DNA of 64,000 bases from NCBI RefSeq assembly GCF_900104535.1, contig NZ_LT629710.1, positions 1,054,001 to 1,118,000 of the forward strand. The letters run 5' to 3'. A model generated the notes under the pieces. It saw nothing but the letters and a program-made list of their open reading frames with translations, did no database searches and had not been told where the DNA came from. The stretch comes from Nakamurella panacisegetis. GTDB lineage: Bacteria; Actinomycetota; Actinomycetes; Mycobacteriales; Nakamurellaceae. Of this stretch, positions 32,778 to 41,120 are shown one piece after another. Made by a program: the position numbers and the translations under genes. The first letter of the stretch is position 1. The number at the start of each line of letters is the position of its first letter.

Positions 32778-33734
32778 ATGGATCTCCGCATCTTCACCGA
32801 ACCTCAGCAGGGTGCGTCGCACGCCGACCTGCTGGCCGTAGCGCAGGCCACCCGTGCCGGCGGTTTCAGTGCCTTCTTCCGCTCCGACCACATCCTGGCC
32901 ATGGGAGCGGGTGACGGGCTGCCCGGCCCGTCCGATTCGATGGTCAGCCTCGGTGCCCTGGCCTCGTCGGTACCGGACATCCGATTCGGCACGCTGGTCA
33001 CCGCAGCCACTTTCCGTCACCCGTCCATGCTGGCCATCGCCGCCGCGACCATCGACGACATTTCTGGCGGACGCCTCGACCTCGGCCTCGGAGCCGGCTG
33101 GTACGAAGCGGAACACCGGGCCTACGGCGTGGAATTCGGCTCGTCGTTCGGCGAGCGGTTCGACCGGATGACCGAGCAATTGGAAATCCTCACCGGCCTG
33201 TGGGGAACCCCGATCGGTGAGCGTTTCGACCATGAGGGCCGGTACTACCAGTTGGCCGGCGCTCCCGGTCTACCGAAGCCGATCCAGACGGGCCGCGACG
33301 GTCGTCCGCGCATTCCGCTGGTTCTGGGCGGCCACGGCCCGAAGCGCACACCCGCTCTGGCGGCCCGCTTCGCCGACGATTTCAACGTCGGGTTCAGTGA
33401 TCTCGCCGCGACCACGGCCGGCCACGACCGCGTCCGCGCCGCCTGCGAAGCCATCGGGCGCGACCCCGGTGACGTGGTCTACTCGGCCGCGTTGCCGGTC
33501 TGCTGCGGCTCGAACCCGCAGGAACTGGCCCGACGCGCGGCCGCGATCGGGCGCGACCTGGACGAACTGCGCAGCACCGGACTGGCCGGCTCACCGGCCG
33601 AGGTGCTGGACCAGCTCGGCGCGTTCGCCGCGGCCGGTACCCAACGGATGTACCTACAGGTCCTGGACCTGCACGACCTCGATCACATCGCGCTCCTGGG
33701 CGAGCACGTGCGGCCCGCCATCGCCGACCGGTAG
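32778..33734 (+). CDS. LLM-class (luciferase-like) F420-dependent oxidoreductase
   Basis: The 318-residue protein is a luciferase-like TIM barrel: LRIFTEPQQGASHADLLAVAQATRAGGFSAFFRSDH at the start, DDISGGRLDLGLGAGWYEAEH, and IPLVLGGHGPKRTPALAARFAD. This subgroup is usually annotated as F420-dependent in actinomycetes, although FMN cannot be excluded. Substrate unknown. It is probably leaderless and stands alone between divergent and convergent neighbours. Confidence 0.88.
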   Translation: MDLRIFTEPQQGASHADLLAVAQATRAGGFSAFFRSDHILAMGAGDGLPGPSDSMVSLGALASSVPDIRFGTLVTAATFRHPSMLAIAAATIDDISGGRLDLGLGAGWYEAEHRAYGVEFGSSFGERFDRMTEQLEILTGLWGTPIGERFDHEGRYYQLAGAPGLPKPIQTGRDGRPRIPLVLGGHGPKRTPALAARFADDFNVGFSDLAATTAGHDRVRAACEAIGRDPGDVVYSAALPVCCGSNPQELARRAAAIGRDLDELRSTGLAGSPAEVLDQLGAFAAAGTQRMYLQVLDLHDLDHIALLGEHVRPAIADR

Positions 33735-33826
33735 CCGGCCGCTCGTCACCCCGATCCGGCTCGTGTCCGTGTGACGGGCGCGGAGCCGTGTGCCCTGCGC
33801 GGAGCGCGGACACTCACCCGCCGGCA

Positions 33827-34360
33827 TCAGCGGGCGAGGCCGTCGATCACCCGGGCCCCGGGCAGGTCGGCCAGCGCGGCGCCGTCGATGGCGATCTTCG
33901 ACGAGCGCACGCCGGACCCGATGATCACCAGGCCGGCGGTGGTCACCGCCGCATCGATGAAGATCGGCCACCCGGCCGGCAAGCCGATCGGAGTGATGCC
34001 GCCGTACTCCATGCCGGTCAGTGACACCGCGTCATCCATCGAGGCGAAGGAGACCTTCCGGACGTCGACCAGCCGGCGGACCACACCGTTGACGTCGGCC
34101 CGGGTGCTGGCCAGGACGACCACCGCCGCCCAGCGCAGCTCGCCGTCGCGCTTGCCGCTGACGATCACGCAGTTCGCCGACACGTCCAGCCCGACGTCGT
34201 AGTGCGCGCAGAACGCTGCGGTGTCGCTCAGCTCCGGGTCGATCGCCGCCGTGTAGACGGCCGGACCGGCCCAACCCTCCAGGGTGGCGGCCACCGGCGC
34301 GGCCATGTGATCGGCGCTGGCCGGGACGAGATCGAGCTTTCCGAGCGTGGGAGTGGTCAC
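33827..34360 (-). CDS. YbaK/ProX-like aminoacyl-tRNA deacylase family protein
   Basis: The 177-residue protein has the YbaK/EbsC fold pattern: CVIVSGKRDGELRWAAVVVLASTRADVNGVVRRLVDVRKVSFA and TGMEYGGITPIGLPAGWPIFID, ending with IIGSGVRSSKIAI. These proteins clear mischarged tRNAs such as Cys-tRNA(Pro); this subgroup's specificity is uncertain. The frame is open for more than 360 codons upstream through the divergent dus gene; the GTG at 34360 gives the family-length protein. It is divergent from the dihydrouridine synthase. Confidence 0.85.
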   Translation of the reverse strand: MTTPTLGKLDLVPASADHMAAPVAATLEGWAGPAVYTAAIDPELSDTAAFCAHYDVGLDVSANCVIVSGKRDGELRWAAVVVLASTRADVNGVVRRLVDVRKVSFASMDDAVSLTGMEYGGITPIGLPAGWPIFIDAAVTTAGLVIIGSGVRSSKIAIDGAALADLPGARVIDGLAR

Positions 34361-34459
34361 CCGGACACTCTGCCCGATCACTCTGCCGGGTCGCCACCGA
34401 GCAGGCGTCGAGGGTGATCCAGACCGACGATGCAGGGACGGCGGCAAAGACACGGGACA

Positions 34460-35704
34460 ATGGGCACCGTGAGTACCGCCACCGCCCCCGCCGGCCCCGA
34501 GGTTGTCCCGACCGCCGACGTGCTGAAGATCGGCCCGTTCCAGGTATGGCCGCCCATCGTGCTGGCCCCGATGGCCGGCATCACCAACACCTCCTTCCGG
34601 GGTCTGTGCCGCGAGTTCGGAGCCGCGCGATCCTCGGAACGGATCCCGGGTGACGCCGGCGCGGAACTGCGCCCGACGGCGACCGAGACCATCGCCGGCC
34701 TCTACGTGTGCGAGATGGTCACCACCCGGGCGCTGGTCGCGCGCGACTGGAAGACCATGGAGATGATCCGGTTCGGACCGCAGGAGCAGCCACGCTCGCT
34801 GCAGCTCTACGGGGTCGACCCGGTGGTCGTCGGGCAGGCGGTCCGAATGGTGGTGGAGGAAGACCTCGCCGATCACATCGACCTGAACTTCGGCTGCCCC
34901 GTCCCGAAGGTGACGCGGAAGGGCGGCGGATCCGCGCTGCCCTACAAGCGGAAGCTGTTCGAGGCGATCCTGCAGTCTGCGGTCCGTGAGGCCGGCCACC
35001 TGCCGGTGACCATCAAGATGCGGATCGGGATCGATGACGACCATGTCACCTTCGCCGACGCCGGCCGGATCGCGCAGGCGTCCGGCATCGCCGCGGTCGC
35101 GCTGCACGGCCGGACTGCCATCCAGCACTACTCCGGCCAGGCCGACTGGTCCGCCATCGCCCGGCTCAAGGAGGTCGTCACCGACATTCCCGTGCTCGGC
35201 AACGGTGACATCTTCCGAGCCTCGGACGCATTGGACATGATGGCCAGGACCGGCTGTGACGGTGTGGTCGTAGGCCGCGGTTGCCAGGGCCGCCCGTGGT
35301 TGTTCGCCGAACTGGCGGCGGCCTTCGAGGGCCGTCCCGCACCCACCCCACCCGACCTGCGCGCCGTCGCTGCGGTGCTGACCCGGCACGCCGAACTGCT
35401 GGGCCTGGAGATGGGCCCCGAACGCGGAATCCGCGATCTGCGCAAGCACATTGCTTGGTATCTCAAGGGTTTCGCCGCCGGTTCGGAGATCCGGCGGGAA
35501 CTTGGCATGGTGTCCAGCCTCGACCAGCTCAGCGAGTTGCTGTCCCGCCTCGACCTCGACCAGCCGTTCCCGGACGCCGCTGAGGGACCGCGCGGGCGGC
35601 AGGGCTCCCCGCAGGGTCGCGTGGTGCTGCCCTACGGGTGGCTCGACGATCCGGACGAGATGATCGTGCCGTCCGACGCCGAGTTGGACGCCGGCGGCGG
35701 TTGA
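34460..35704 (+). CDS. dus: tRNA-dihydrouridine synthase
   Basis: The 414-residue protein has the flavin TIM barrel of Dus enzymes: VLAPMAGITNTSFRGLCREFG, DLNFGCPVPKVTRKGGGSAL with the catalytic Cys, VALHGRTAIQHYSG, and IPVLGNGDIFRASDAL. It reduces uridine to dihydrouridine in tRNA. Compared with what I know of DusB-like proteins, a stretch of about 22 residues (around AARSSERIPGDAGAE) sits between the CREFG motif and AGLYVCEMV. The ATG at 34460 or a GTG three codons later could be the start. The stop overlaps the next gene by one base. Its place beside an LCP gene and phoU matches the M. tuberculosis locus. Confidence 0.93.
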   Translation: MGTVSTATAPAGPEVVPTADVLKIGPFQVWPPIVLAPMAGITNTSFRGLCREFGAARSSERIPGDAGAELRPTATETIAGLYVCEMVTTRALVARDWKTMEMIRFGPQEQPRSLQLYGVDPVVVGQAVRMVVEEDLADHIDLNFGCPVPKVTRKGGGSALPYKRKLFEAILQSAVREAGHLPVTIKMRIGIDDDHVTFADAGRIAQASGIAAVALHGRTAIQHYSGQADWSAIARLKEVVTDIPVLGNGDIFRASDALDMMARTGCDGVVVGRGCQGRPWLFAELAAAFEGRPAPTPPDLRAVAAVLTRHAELLGLEMGPERGIRDLRKHIAWYLKGFAAGSEIRRELGMVSSLDQLSELLSRLDLDQPFPDAAEGPRGRQGSPQGRVVLPYGWLDDPDEMIVPSDAELDAGGG

Positions 35705-36219
35705 TGCCCCGGCGCGGCGGGCGACCCGCGGTTGCCCTGATCATGCTCGGCCTGCTCGCGGGCTGCGCCGGTTCGGCGACGACCGCGTCCGGAGCCTCGT
35801 CGTCCTTTCCGCCGCCATCGGCCTTTCCGCCGCCATCGGCCCGGTCGTCGGCCCCCGCCGACGACTCCACCCCACTGGCCCGGGTGCGGGCGGCCATCGA
35901 TCGATTCAACGCCACGGCCGGGAAGCAGGTCGCGGCCCAGCAGCAGGTGCTCGAAGCACTGGTCAGCTCCGGGCAGACCGCCCAGCAGAGGGCTTGTCCG
36001 GTCGCCACCACGACGATCGAACTGGAACCGGTGTACGCCCGGCTGACCGCGGCGCCGCAGTGGCACCCGAGCAGCGGGACCATGGCCGGGACGGCGTACG
36101 CGCTGCCCACGTTGATCCGGATCTACACCGGAGACCGGATCACCGGGACGGATCTCACCGATCTGCACCTGACGATCGACGCCGGTCAGGTGCGGTTCCC
36201 GGCGATCTGCCTGCGATAG
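35704..36219 (+). CDS. Small lipoprotein of unknown function
   Basis: The 171-residue protein begins with Arg-rich residues, a hydrophobic stretch and a lipobox (LGLLAGC, Cys about residue 21), so it is probably an exported lipoprotein. A linker contains a perfect duplicated FPPPSA segment from an 18-base direct repeat. The remainder includes a short helical segment and a beta-rich C-terminus (HLTIDAGQVRFPAICL). No family was recognised. Its ATG overlaps the dus stop (TGATG), so it is translated from the dus transcript. Confidence 0.75.
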   Translation: MPRRGGRPAVALIMLGLLAGCAGSATTASGASSSFPPPSAFPPPSARSSAPADDSTPLARVRAAIDRFNATAGKQVAAQQQVLEALVSSGQTAQQRACPVATTTIELEPVYARLTAAPQWHPSSGTMAGTAYALPTLIRIYTGDRITGTDLTDLHLTIDAGQVRFPAICLR

Positions 36220-36543
36220 ACAGAACCGGGAACCCGGACATATCGACCACCGCCAGGAGCGCAACCCCCGCCGCGACCGGACGTCTCTTTACGGTGTGCG
36301 CTCCTCGGCGACCGGGTATACCTGGTGCAAGGGGCCATCACAGGGCGTGACCCTAAGATGGCCAGCACCCAGCCACCCCCGCGGTCGGACTGCCCACCGT
36401 AACCGGATGGACGGTTTGCTCGACAAGGGCAAGGACGGGCAGCATCACGATCAGTATCGGCCGTTCGGCGATCTCACGCTGAGGCGCAGGTGCGTCGATC
36501 CAGTTCCACCCAGGACCAGCAACACCGAATACAAGGAGGTCGC
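36220..36543 (+). promoter_or_regulatory. 324-bp gap before the LCP gene
   Basis: No convincing gene. TATACC (36317-36322) and TAAGAT (36354-36359) resemble -10 boxes, but neither has a good -35 at normal spacing. A 46-codon open frame (36407-36547) is present but has no ribosome-binding site. This probably carries the LCP gene's promoter and 5' leader. Confidence 0.3.
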
Positions 36544-39024
36544 GTGAGCGACGAGCCGCGCGACGGCAGTACCGCGGGCGACGGAACCAGCCCATCCGGA
36601 CCGGCCGGTTCGCCGCCGAGCCACGCCGCATCGCCGCCGCCCGACGCCGCCTCGACCCCGTCAGCCCCCTGGGAGCGGCCGCGACGCTGGAATCAGAATT
36701 CGCTCGACGCAACCAGGGTCGATGATCTGTTGGCCCGACTGGGCGGCGCGGAAGACGCACCCTCCGGCCGTCGCCGCCGCCGCCAGGCTGAGTCCGACAC
36801 CGGCGAGAGTGTCTCGGCGAGCGACCTGATCGCCGCTCTGACCAGCGACGAACCCGATGGCGATCAGGCGCCGGCCGCAGCCGTTCCGTCGGCGTCCACC
36901 GTTCCCCCGACTGCCGCGCCGGCCGCCACATCCCTACCCGCCGAACCTGCGGCCGCCACGTCTCCGGCGGCCGAACCCGCCGGTGGCACCTCGCCGGAGG
37001 CCGGCGTCACGGTGCCGGTCGGGCCGGCCTGGGTGACCCGTCCCGTCGGGCCACCGCCCACGGCTGCGGAAGTCATCACCCCGCAGCCGGTGAACGTCGC
37101 GGCAGCCGAAGCGACGATGGTCCTACCGCCCCGGATCGGGCCGAACGACCCGGCTCCCATTCGCGATCTGGGTGACGACCCCCGCACCGACTTCATCCCC
37201 AAGATGGTCGGCACCACGGCCGAGCAAGCCGAAGCCGACTCGATCCGCGCGGCGCTCCAGCGGAGCAGTGCTGCCGATCCGACCGAGGTCGTCTCGTTCG
37301 TTCCGCTGGCGGCTGCGGCCGGAACGGCCGGCGACCCGCCGCCCCCCGTCGACGGCAACAAGAGGCTCGAACATTCCGATCCGCCGCCCCGTCGGCGACG
37401 CGGACTGTTGTACGCCAGCCGCACGGTGGCCGCACTGGTTGCCTTCATCACGCTGCTGGGCGTCGGAGTCGAGTGGAAGATCAAGGATCGGGCCGATGCC
37501 GGGCTCGCAGCCAACAAGGTCGCCGCGGTGAACCTGACCGACACCCACATCTCGGCCGCCCGGACCGCGGCCACCACCTACACGAACTCCAACGGCGTCA
37601 AGACGACCGAGGCGGCCCCGCCGAAGACGACCTACGCCGCCGAGAACATCCTGCTTCTCGGCTCGGACACCCGGGCCGGTGGCAACGGGAACGCCGGCGA
37701 CTCCAACTCCTCCACGAGCAACGGGGTCGCCAATTCCGACACGCTGATGGTGGCGCACATCTCCGGCGACCGGCAGCACGTGACGATCCTGTCGATCCCC
37801 CGCGATCTGATCATCCCGGCCCCGTCCTGCAAACTCTGGAACGCCGGCACCAACAAATACTCCGACCAGAGCAACGACATCAGCCCCGGCCAGACGTACC
37901 ACATCAACAGCGCATTCTCGGTGGGCGGCCCGAAATGCACGGTGACCGCCGTGCAGACCTTGACCGGGCTCGGCATCACCCGCGTCATCGGCATCGACTT
38001 CAAGGGGTTCCAGTCGATGGTGGACGCCCTGGGCGGCGTCACCGTCAACGTCTGCCGACCGGTGATCGACACCGAACTGGGCACGGTCGTGCCGAACACC
38101 GGCACTCAGACCATTCACGGGGAGCAGGCACTGAACCTGGTCCGCGCACGCCACGTCGTCGGCGACACCGAATCCGACCTGGCCCGCATCCGCCGTCAGC
38201 AGATCGTGTTGTCGGCCATCCTGCGTCAGGTGACCGCGGCCGGGACCTTGCTCAACCCGTCCAAGCTGGACAACTTCCTGCAGGCCTTCACCAAGAACAC
38301 CTTCACCGACAACGTCACGGTGGAGAACCTGGTCACGCTGGCCGGTTCGCTCGGCAGCCTGGATCCGGCCCACGTCACGTTCTACACCCTCCCGACCGTG
38401 CCGAGCACGAAGGTGTCGGGCGCCCTCGACGTGGATTCCAGCAAGGCCCCGGCCATCTTCGACGATCTGGTCAACGACCTGCCCCTCCCGGGCGAGATCA
38501 CCACCACCTCGGCCAAGCCGAAGCCCACCCCGGTCACGCCGGCGCCGACCACGGCCGCCCCCAGTCTGAAGATCACCGTCAGCCCGGCCAAGGTCGACCT
38601 GGAGGTCTACAACGTCACCGGGCAGGCCAATGTGGCCACCACCGCCCAGCAGAAGCTGAACGCGGTCGGGTTCAACGTGACCGGCGATCAGCTGTTCAAG
38701 CCGGACAAGGGAACGCAGTCCGGCACGACCGTGCTCTACGCCCCGACCAACCGCGCGGCCGCGCTGACCGTCGCCGCCGCCGTTCCGGGGTCGACCCTGG
38801 TCGTCACCCCGGGGCTCGGGACGACGGTCCGGCTGATGCTCGGTGCGTCCTACGCCGGGGCGATCGATGCCGTGACCGTCGGCGCCCAGGCCCCGGCCTC
38901 GCTGGCCACCGCGGTCAGCACCGGCCCGTCCATCGACACGACCGCGGCCAGCTCGTCCGGCACCGCGACCTCCGGCACCACCAGCCTCTCGTCGGTCAAT
39001 GCCGGCGCCCGCACCTGTATCTAG
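36544..39024 (+). CDS. LytR-CpsA-Psr (LCP) family cell-wall ligase with LytR_C domain
   Basis: The 826-residue protein has a long disordered cytoplasmic N-terminus (about residues 1-285), one membrane helix (about 289-308, TVAALVAFITLLGVGV), and an extracytoplasmic LCP domain (about 365-530) with LLLGSDTR, ILSIPRDLIIP and the Arg-rich RARHVVGDTESDLARIRRQQ. A LytR_C domain follows (about 680-775, VDLEVYNVTGQANVA) and then a Ser/Thr-rich tail. LCP enzymes transfer undecaprenyl-linked glycopolymers such as arabinogalactan or teichoic acid to peptidoglycan. The GTG at 36544 follows AGGAGG by six bases. In M. tuberculosis an LCP gene occupies the same place between phoU and dus. Confidence 0.92.
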   Translation: MSDEPRDGSTAGDGTSPSGPAGSPPSHAASPPPDAASTPSAPWERPRRWNQNSLDATRVDDLLARLGGAEDAPSGRRRRRQAESDTGESVSASDLIAALTSDEPDGDQAPAAAVPSASTVPPTAAPAATSLPAEPAAATSPAAEPAGGTSPEAGVTVPVGPAWVTRPVGPPPTAAEVITPQPVNVAAAEATMVLPPRIGPNDPAPIRDLGDDPRTDFIPKMVGTTAEQAEADSIRAALQRSSAADPTEVVSFVPLAAAAGTAGDPPPPVDGNKRLEHSDPPPRRRRGLLYASRTVAALVAFITLLGVGVEWKIKDRADAGLAANKVAAVNLTDTHISAARTAATTYTNSNGVKTTEAAPPKTTYAAENILLLGSDTRAGGNGNAGDSNSSTSNGVANSDTLMVAHISGDRQHVTILSIPRDLIIPAPSCKLWNAGTNKYSDQSNDISPGQTYHINSAFSVGGPKCTVTAVQTLTGLGITRVIGIDFKGFQSMVDALGGVTVNVCRPVIDTELGTVVPNTGTQTIHGEQALNLVRARHVVGDTESDLARIRRQQIVLSAILRQVTAAGTLLNPSKLDNFLQAFTKNTFTDNVTVENLVTLAGSLGSLDPAHVTFYTLPTVPSTKVSGALDVDSSKAPAIFDDLVNDLPLPGEITTTSAKPKPTPVTPAPTTAAPSLKITVSPAKVDLEVYNVTGQANVATTAQQKLNAVGFNVTGDQLFKPDKGTQSGTTVLYAPTNRAAALTVAAAVPGSTLVVTPGLGTTVRLMLGASYAGAIDAVTVGAQAPASLATAVSTGPSIDTTAASSSGTATSGTTSLSSVNAGARTCI

Positions 39025-39026
39025 AC

Positions 39027-39042
39027 GCCTCGACAACGAGGC
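39027..39042 (+). terminator. Hairpin just after the LCP stop
   Basis: GCCTCG-ACAA-CGAGGC begins three bases after the TAG. The stem is only six pairs, but its position fits a terminator. Confidence 0.35.
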
Positions 39043-39209
39043 CGGCAGGCTGTCGTCGTGGCGATATGTGACCCGTCCCCGGGGCAGCACTTCCATTTCC
39101 ACGCCGGCCACTCCGGTCGGCGGTCCGCACGGCACCGTGATCGAGCCGCCTGATCTCACCGGTCTGCACATTCACCGCTCCAGCAATGTCCCGCTGCGAT
39201 CCGAACTGA

Positions 39210-39747
39210 GCAGAAGAGTGGAATATCGCCCATAAATGGTCGAAACCGGGTCAGGCGGTGCAGCAGAGGGCCGCACCACTGTTGCCGTTGCTCGGAAGTT
39301 GGCTTCTGCTCGGGCGGAAGCGTCATCGCCGTTCTTCTCATCGAACGCTCGCTGTACTACCGCGGCGTCTACGTCGCCGTGCACGGCACGACCGGCGTCC
39401 TGTCGGATGACGCCATCACCGCAGGATTCTGCGCTGAAATCGGGGTGATACTCGGCATTGTGGCGGTCTTGGCCAGCGTTCGACGTCTGCTCCCGGCAGT
39501 CGGAAGAGGCCGGCCGGCGTGTTGATGCAAACATCGCCATCGTGTGCCGGTCCGTTGCCGTGATCTTCTGCTGGGTTCCGGTTCTCCCCCTGACTGGGCT
39601 CGGCCCGCGATTATCGCCGGAAGCATCGGATTCCTTCGGTCGCACCGGGGTAACGAGACGCGCATCCTCGGCCGGACCGGCCTGACGTTGGGTTTGACGG
39701 CCGCCGGCAGCGCACTTCGGGTCATGCTGTTCGAGCAAATTCTCTGA
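39210..39747 (+). pseudogene. Decayed membrane-protein gene, several frames
   Basis: Protein-like hydrophobic stretches occur on the plus strand but in different frames. One has a possible helix near 39282-39317 (LLPLLGSWLLLG). A second frame reads GSVIAVLLIERSLYY and then AEIGVILGIVAVLASVRR, with a stop at 39523-39525. Another has SVAVIFCWVPVLPLTGLGP. The last ends at 39747 and contains AIIAGSIGFLRSHRG followed by RTGLTLGLTAAG. The last pattern resembles the C-terminal half of DUF4190-type small membrane proteins. At least two frameshifts would be needed to join them, and no intact start with a ribosome-binding site is seen. I read it as a degraded gene; the family call is tentative. Confidence 0.45.
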
Positions 39748-39926
39748 ATCCGTCTCCTGGTGCGAATGAAGCCCGCCTTCGTCGTGAACAACCGGAACGC
39801 TGTCGCCGGCCCGCTGATCGAAGGCCTGCGCCGGCGCCCGACCGGCGCGCGGGTTCCGCGAGCAGGGTTGCCGGGCGATCAACACCAGGTCCTCGACGAG
39901 CGTCGTCGCTAGGGGGTTGCGCATGA

Positions 39927-40115
39927 AACCGATCGGGACCGACCCGGCAAGACAAGGCTGTGCCGGTCGGTGACCGGCCGCCGGTGTCGCTGGCCACCGC
40001 CGTCAGCACCGGATTCTCGATCAGCACCACAGCGGAGGCCACACGGTCGTCGAGCGGCTCGGAAGGATCCGCCGACCTCGCGTCGGTCGATGCCGGCACA
40101 AGCATCCGCGTCTAG
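39927..40115 (+). pseudogene. Remnant of a second LCP-protein C-terminus
   Basis: The open stretch ending in TAG at 40115 encodes VSLATAVSTG and, further on, LASVDAGTS before the stop. The intact LCP protein ends with ASLATAVSTG and LSSVNAGAR at the same spacing. At DNA level the first segment matches over about 25 of 26 bases (39986-40011 against 38898-38923). Similarity extends upstream through AVPVGDRPP against AVTVGAQAP and then stops at a TGA (39924-39926). The rest of the gene is missing or unrecognisable, so this is the fossil of a tandem LCP duplication next to phoU. Confidence 0.7.
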
Positions 40116-40235
40116 CTGACTCGTCACAAGGGGCCCGTGATGGGCCACCATTCCGTGTGCCGGGCCCGGCAACGACCGATCGCAGGCGGACGGATCGGCC
40201 CGGGTCAGACGCAATTGAACCGCAGGACACATGCC

Positions 40236-40253
40236 GTTCACCGGCAATCCACC
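40236..40253 (+). promoter_or_regulatory. PHO-box-like direct repeat upstream of phoU
   Basis: GTTCACC at 40236-40242 is followed after four bases by ATCCACC (40247-40253). This is an 11-base period like actinomycete PHO boxes (GTTCACC repeats bound by PhoP), with two mismatches in the second unit. It lies just upstream of the probable -35 region of phoU. Confidence 0.45.
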
Positions 40254-40284
40254 CGAAGTGCGACAAGTAACGTGCCCGCCGATC

Positions 40285-40290
40285 TATCCT
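40285..40290 (+). promoter_or_regulatory. -10 element of a probable leaderless phoU promoter
   Basis: TATCCT ends six bases before the ATG at 40297; GCGACA about 19 bases upstream could be the -35. There is no ribosome-binding site, so the mRNA probably begins at the start codon. Confidence 0.5.
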
Positions 40291-40296
40291 CTGTAC

Positions 40297-40980
40297 ATGC
40301 GCGAGGCTTATCAGATCCGGCTCAACGACCTCGGCGACCACGGGGCCCGTATGTGCCAAGTGGCCAGTGACGCTCTGCGTGACGCCACCAAAGCACTGCT
40401 GACGGCCGACCTTGCGCTGGCCGAGAAGGTCATTGCGACCGACGTCCAGCTCGATGAGATGCGTGCCAGCTCCGAGACCGTCGCGTTCGAGATCCTTGCC
40501 CTTCAGGCGCCGGTGGCCTCCGACCTGCGGGCCGTCGTCTCGGCGTTGTGGATCGTCGCGGACCTCCAGCGGATGGGCGCCCTCGCCATCCACGTGGCCA
40601 AGGCAGCCCGACGCCGGCACCCGGCGCAGGTCATCCCGACCGAGGTCCGCCCCATCTTCGAGCGTATGGGGCGCGTCGGGGTGCACCTGGCCGACCAGGC
40701 CGGCAAGGTGCTGCAGGAGCGTGACATCGAGCTCGCCCGGGTGATGGAGTCCGAGGACGACCTGATGGACGACCTGCACCAGGAGATGTTCGCCGCGCTG
40801 CTTTCGCCCAATTGGACCCACGGCGTGGAGCCGGCCGTAGATCTGTCGCTCCTGGGCCGCTTCTACGAGCGCTTCGCCGACCACGCCGTCGCCGTCGCCC
40901 GACGCGTGGTGTTCCTGGTGACCGGAGAGAACGTCGGCGGCGACACCACCCCGACCGCCTTCACCCCGCCCGAACGCTGA
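40297..40980 (+). CDS. phoU: Phosphate signalling protein PhoU
   Basis: The 227-residue protein consists of two PhoU three-helix repeats with the family start REAYQIRLNDLG, ATDVQLDEMRASSETVAFEILALQAPVASDLRAVVSALWIVADLQRMG, and a second half with DDLMDDLHQEMF and LLGRFYERFADHAVAVARRVVFLVTGE. PhoU links the Pst transporter to the sensor kinase and represses the Pho response when phosphate is ample. A frame extension upstream to 40231 is open, but the ATG at 40297 suits the family length and the promoter. It is on the opposite strand to pstSCAB, separated by an inserted gene. Confidence 0.94.
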   Translation: MREAYQIRLNDLGDHGARMCQVASDALRDATKALLTADLALAEKVIATDVQLDEMRASSETVAFEILALQAPVASDLRAVVSALWIVADLQRMGALAIHVAKAARRRHPAQVIPTEVRPIFERMGRVGVHLADQAGKVLQERDIELARVMESEDDLMDDLHQEMFAALLSPNWTHGVEPAVDLSLLGRFYERFADHAVAVARRVVFLVTGENVGGDTTPTAFTPPER

Positions 40981-41040
40981 GCCGCTCCCCCTCGCGAGCC
41001 CGTCCCTCAGCGTCGCCGGCCCGGACCCGGCCCTCAGCGC

Positions 41041-41101
41041 ATCGACCGGAATGATAATCACCGGAAGTAGCCGGAAACGGGTGAATATCATTCCAGTCGA
41101 T
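41041..41101. repeat. Palindromic element A downstream of the AbiEi/DUF559-like gene
   Basis: The left arm (41041-41062) begins ATCGACCGGAATGATAATCA; the right arm (41080-41101) is its reverse complement with two mismatches; the loop is about 17 bases. The arm recurs in the palindrome at 42211-42271, so four copies of one ~20-base motif flank the gene. No T-tract follows. A REP-like element, a terminator pair, or the ends of a small mobile cassette are possible. Confidence 0.85.
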
Positions 41102-41120
41102 GTCGATCAGCGACGGATGA

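Noticed and set aside
36407-36547. 46-codon plus-strand frame before the LCP gene
   Set aside because: No ribosome-binding site and no recognisable features; it runs into the LCP ribosome-binding site.
39172-39924. 250-codon minus-strand frame in the decayed region
   Set aside because: Composition is that of a shadow frame (Arg/Asp/Gln-rich without hydrophobic core); the protein-like stretches are on the other strand.
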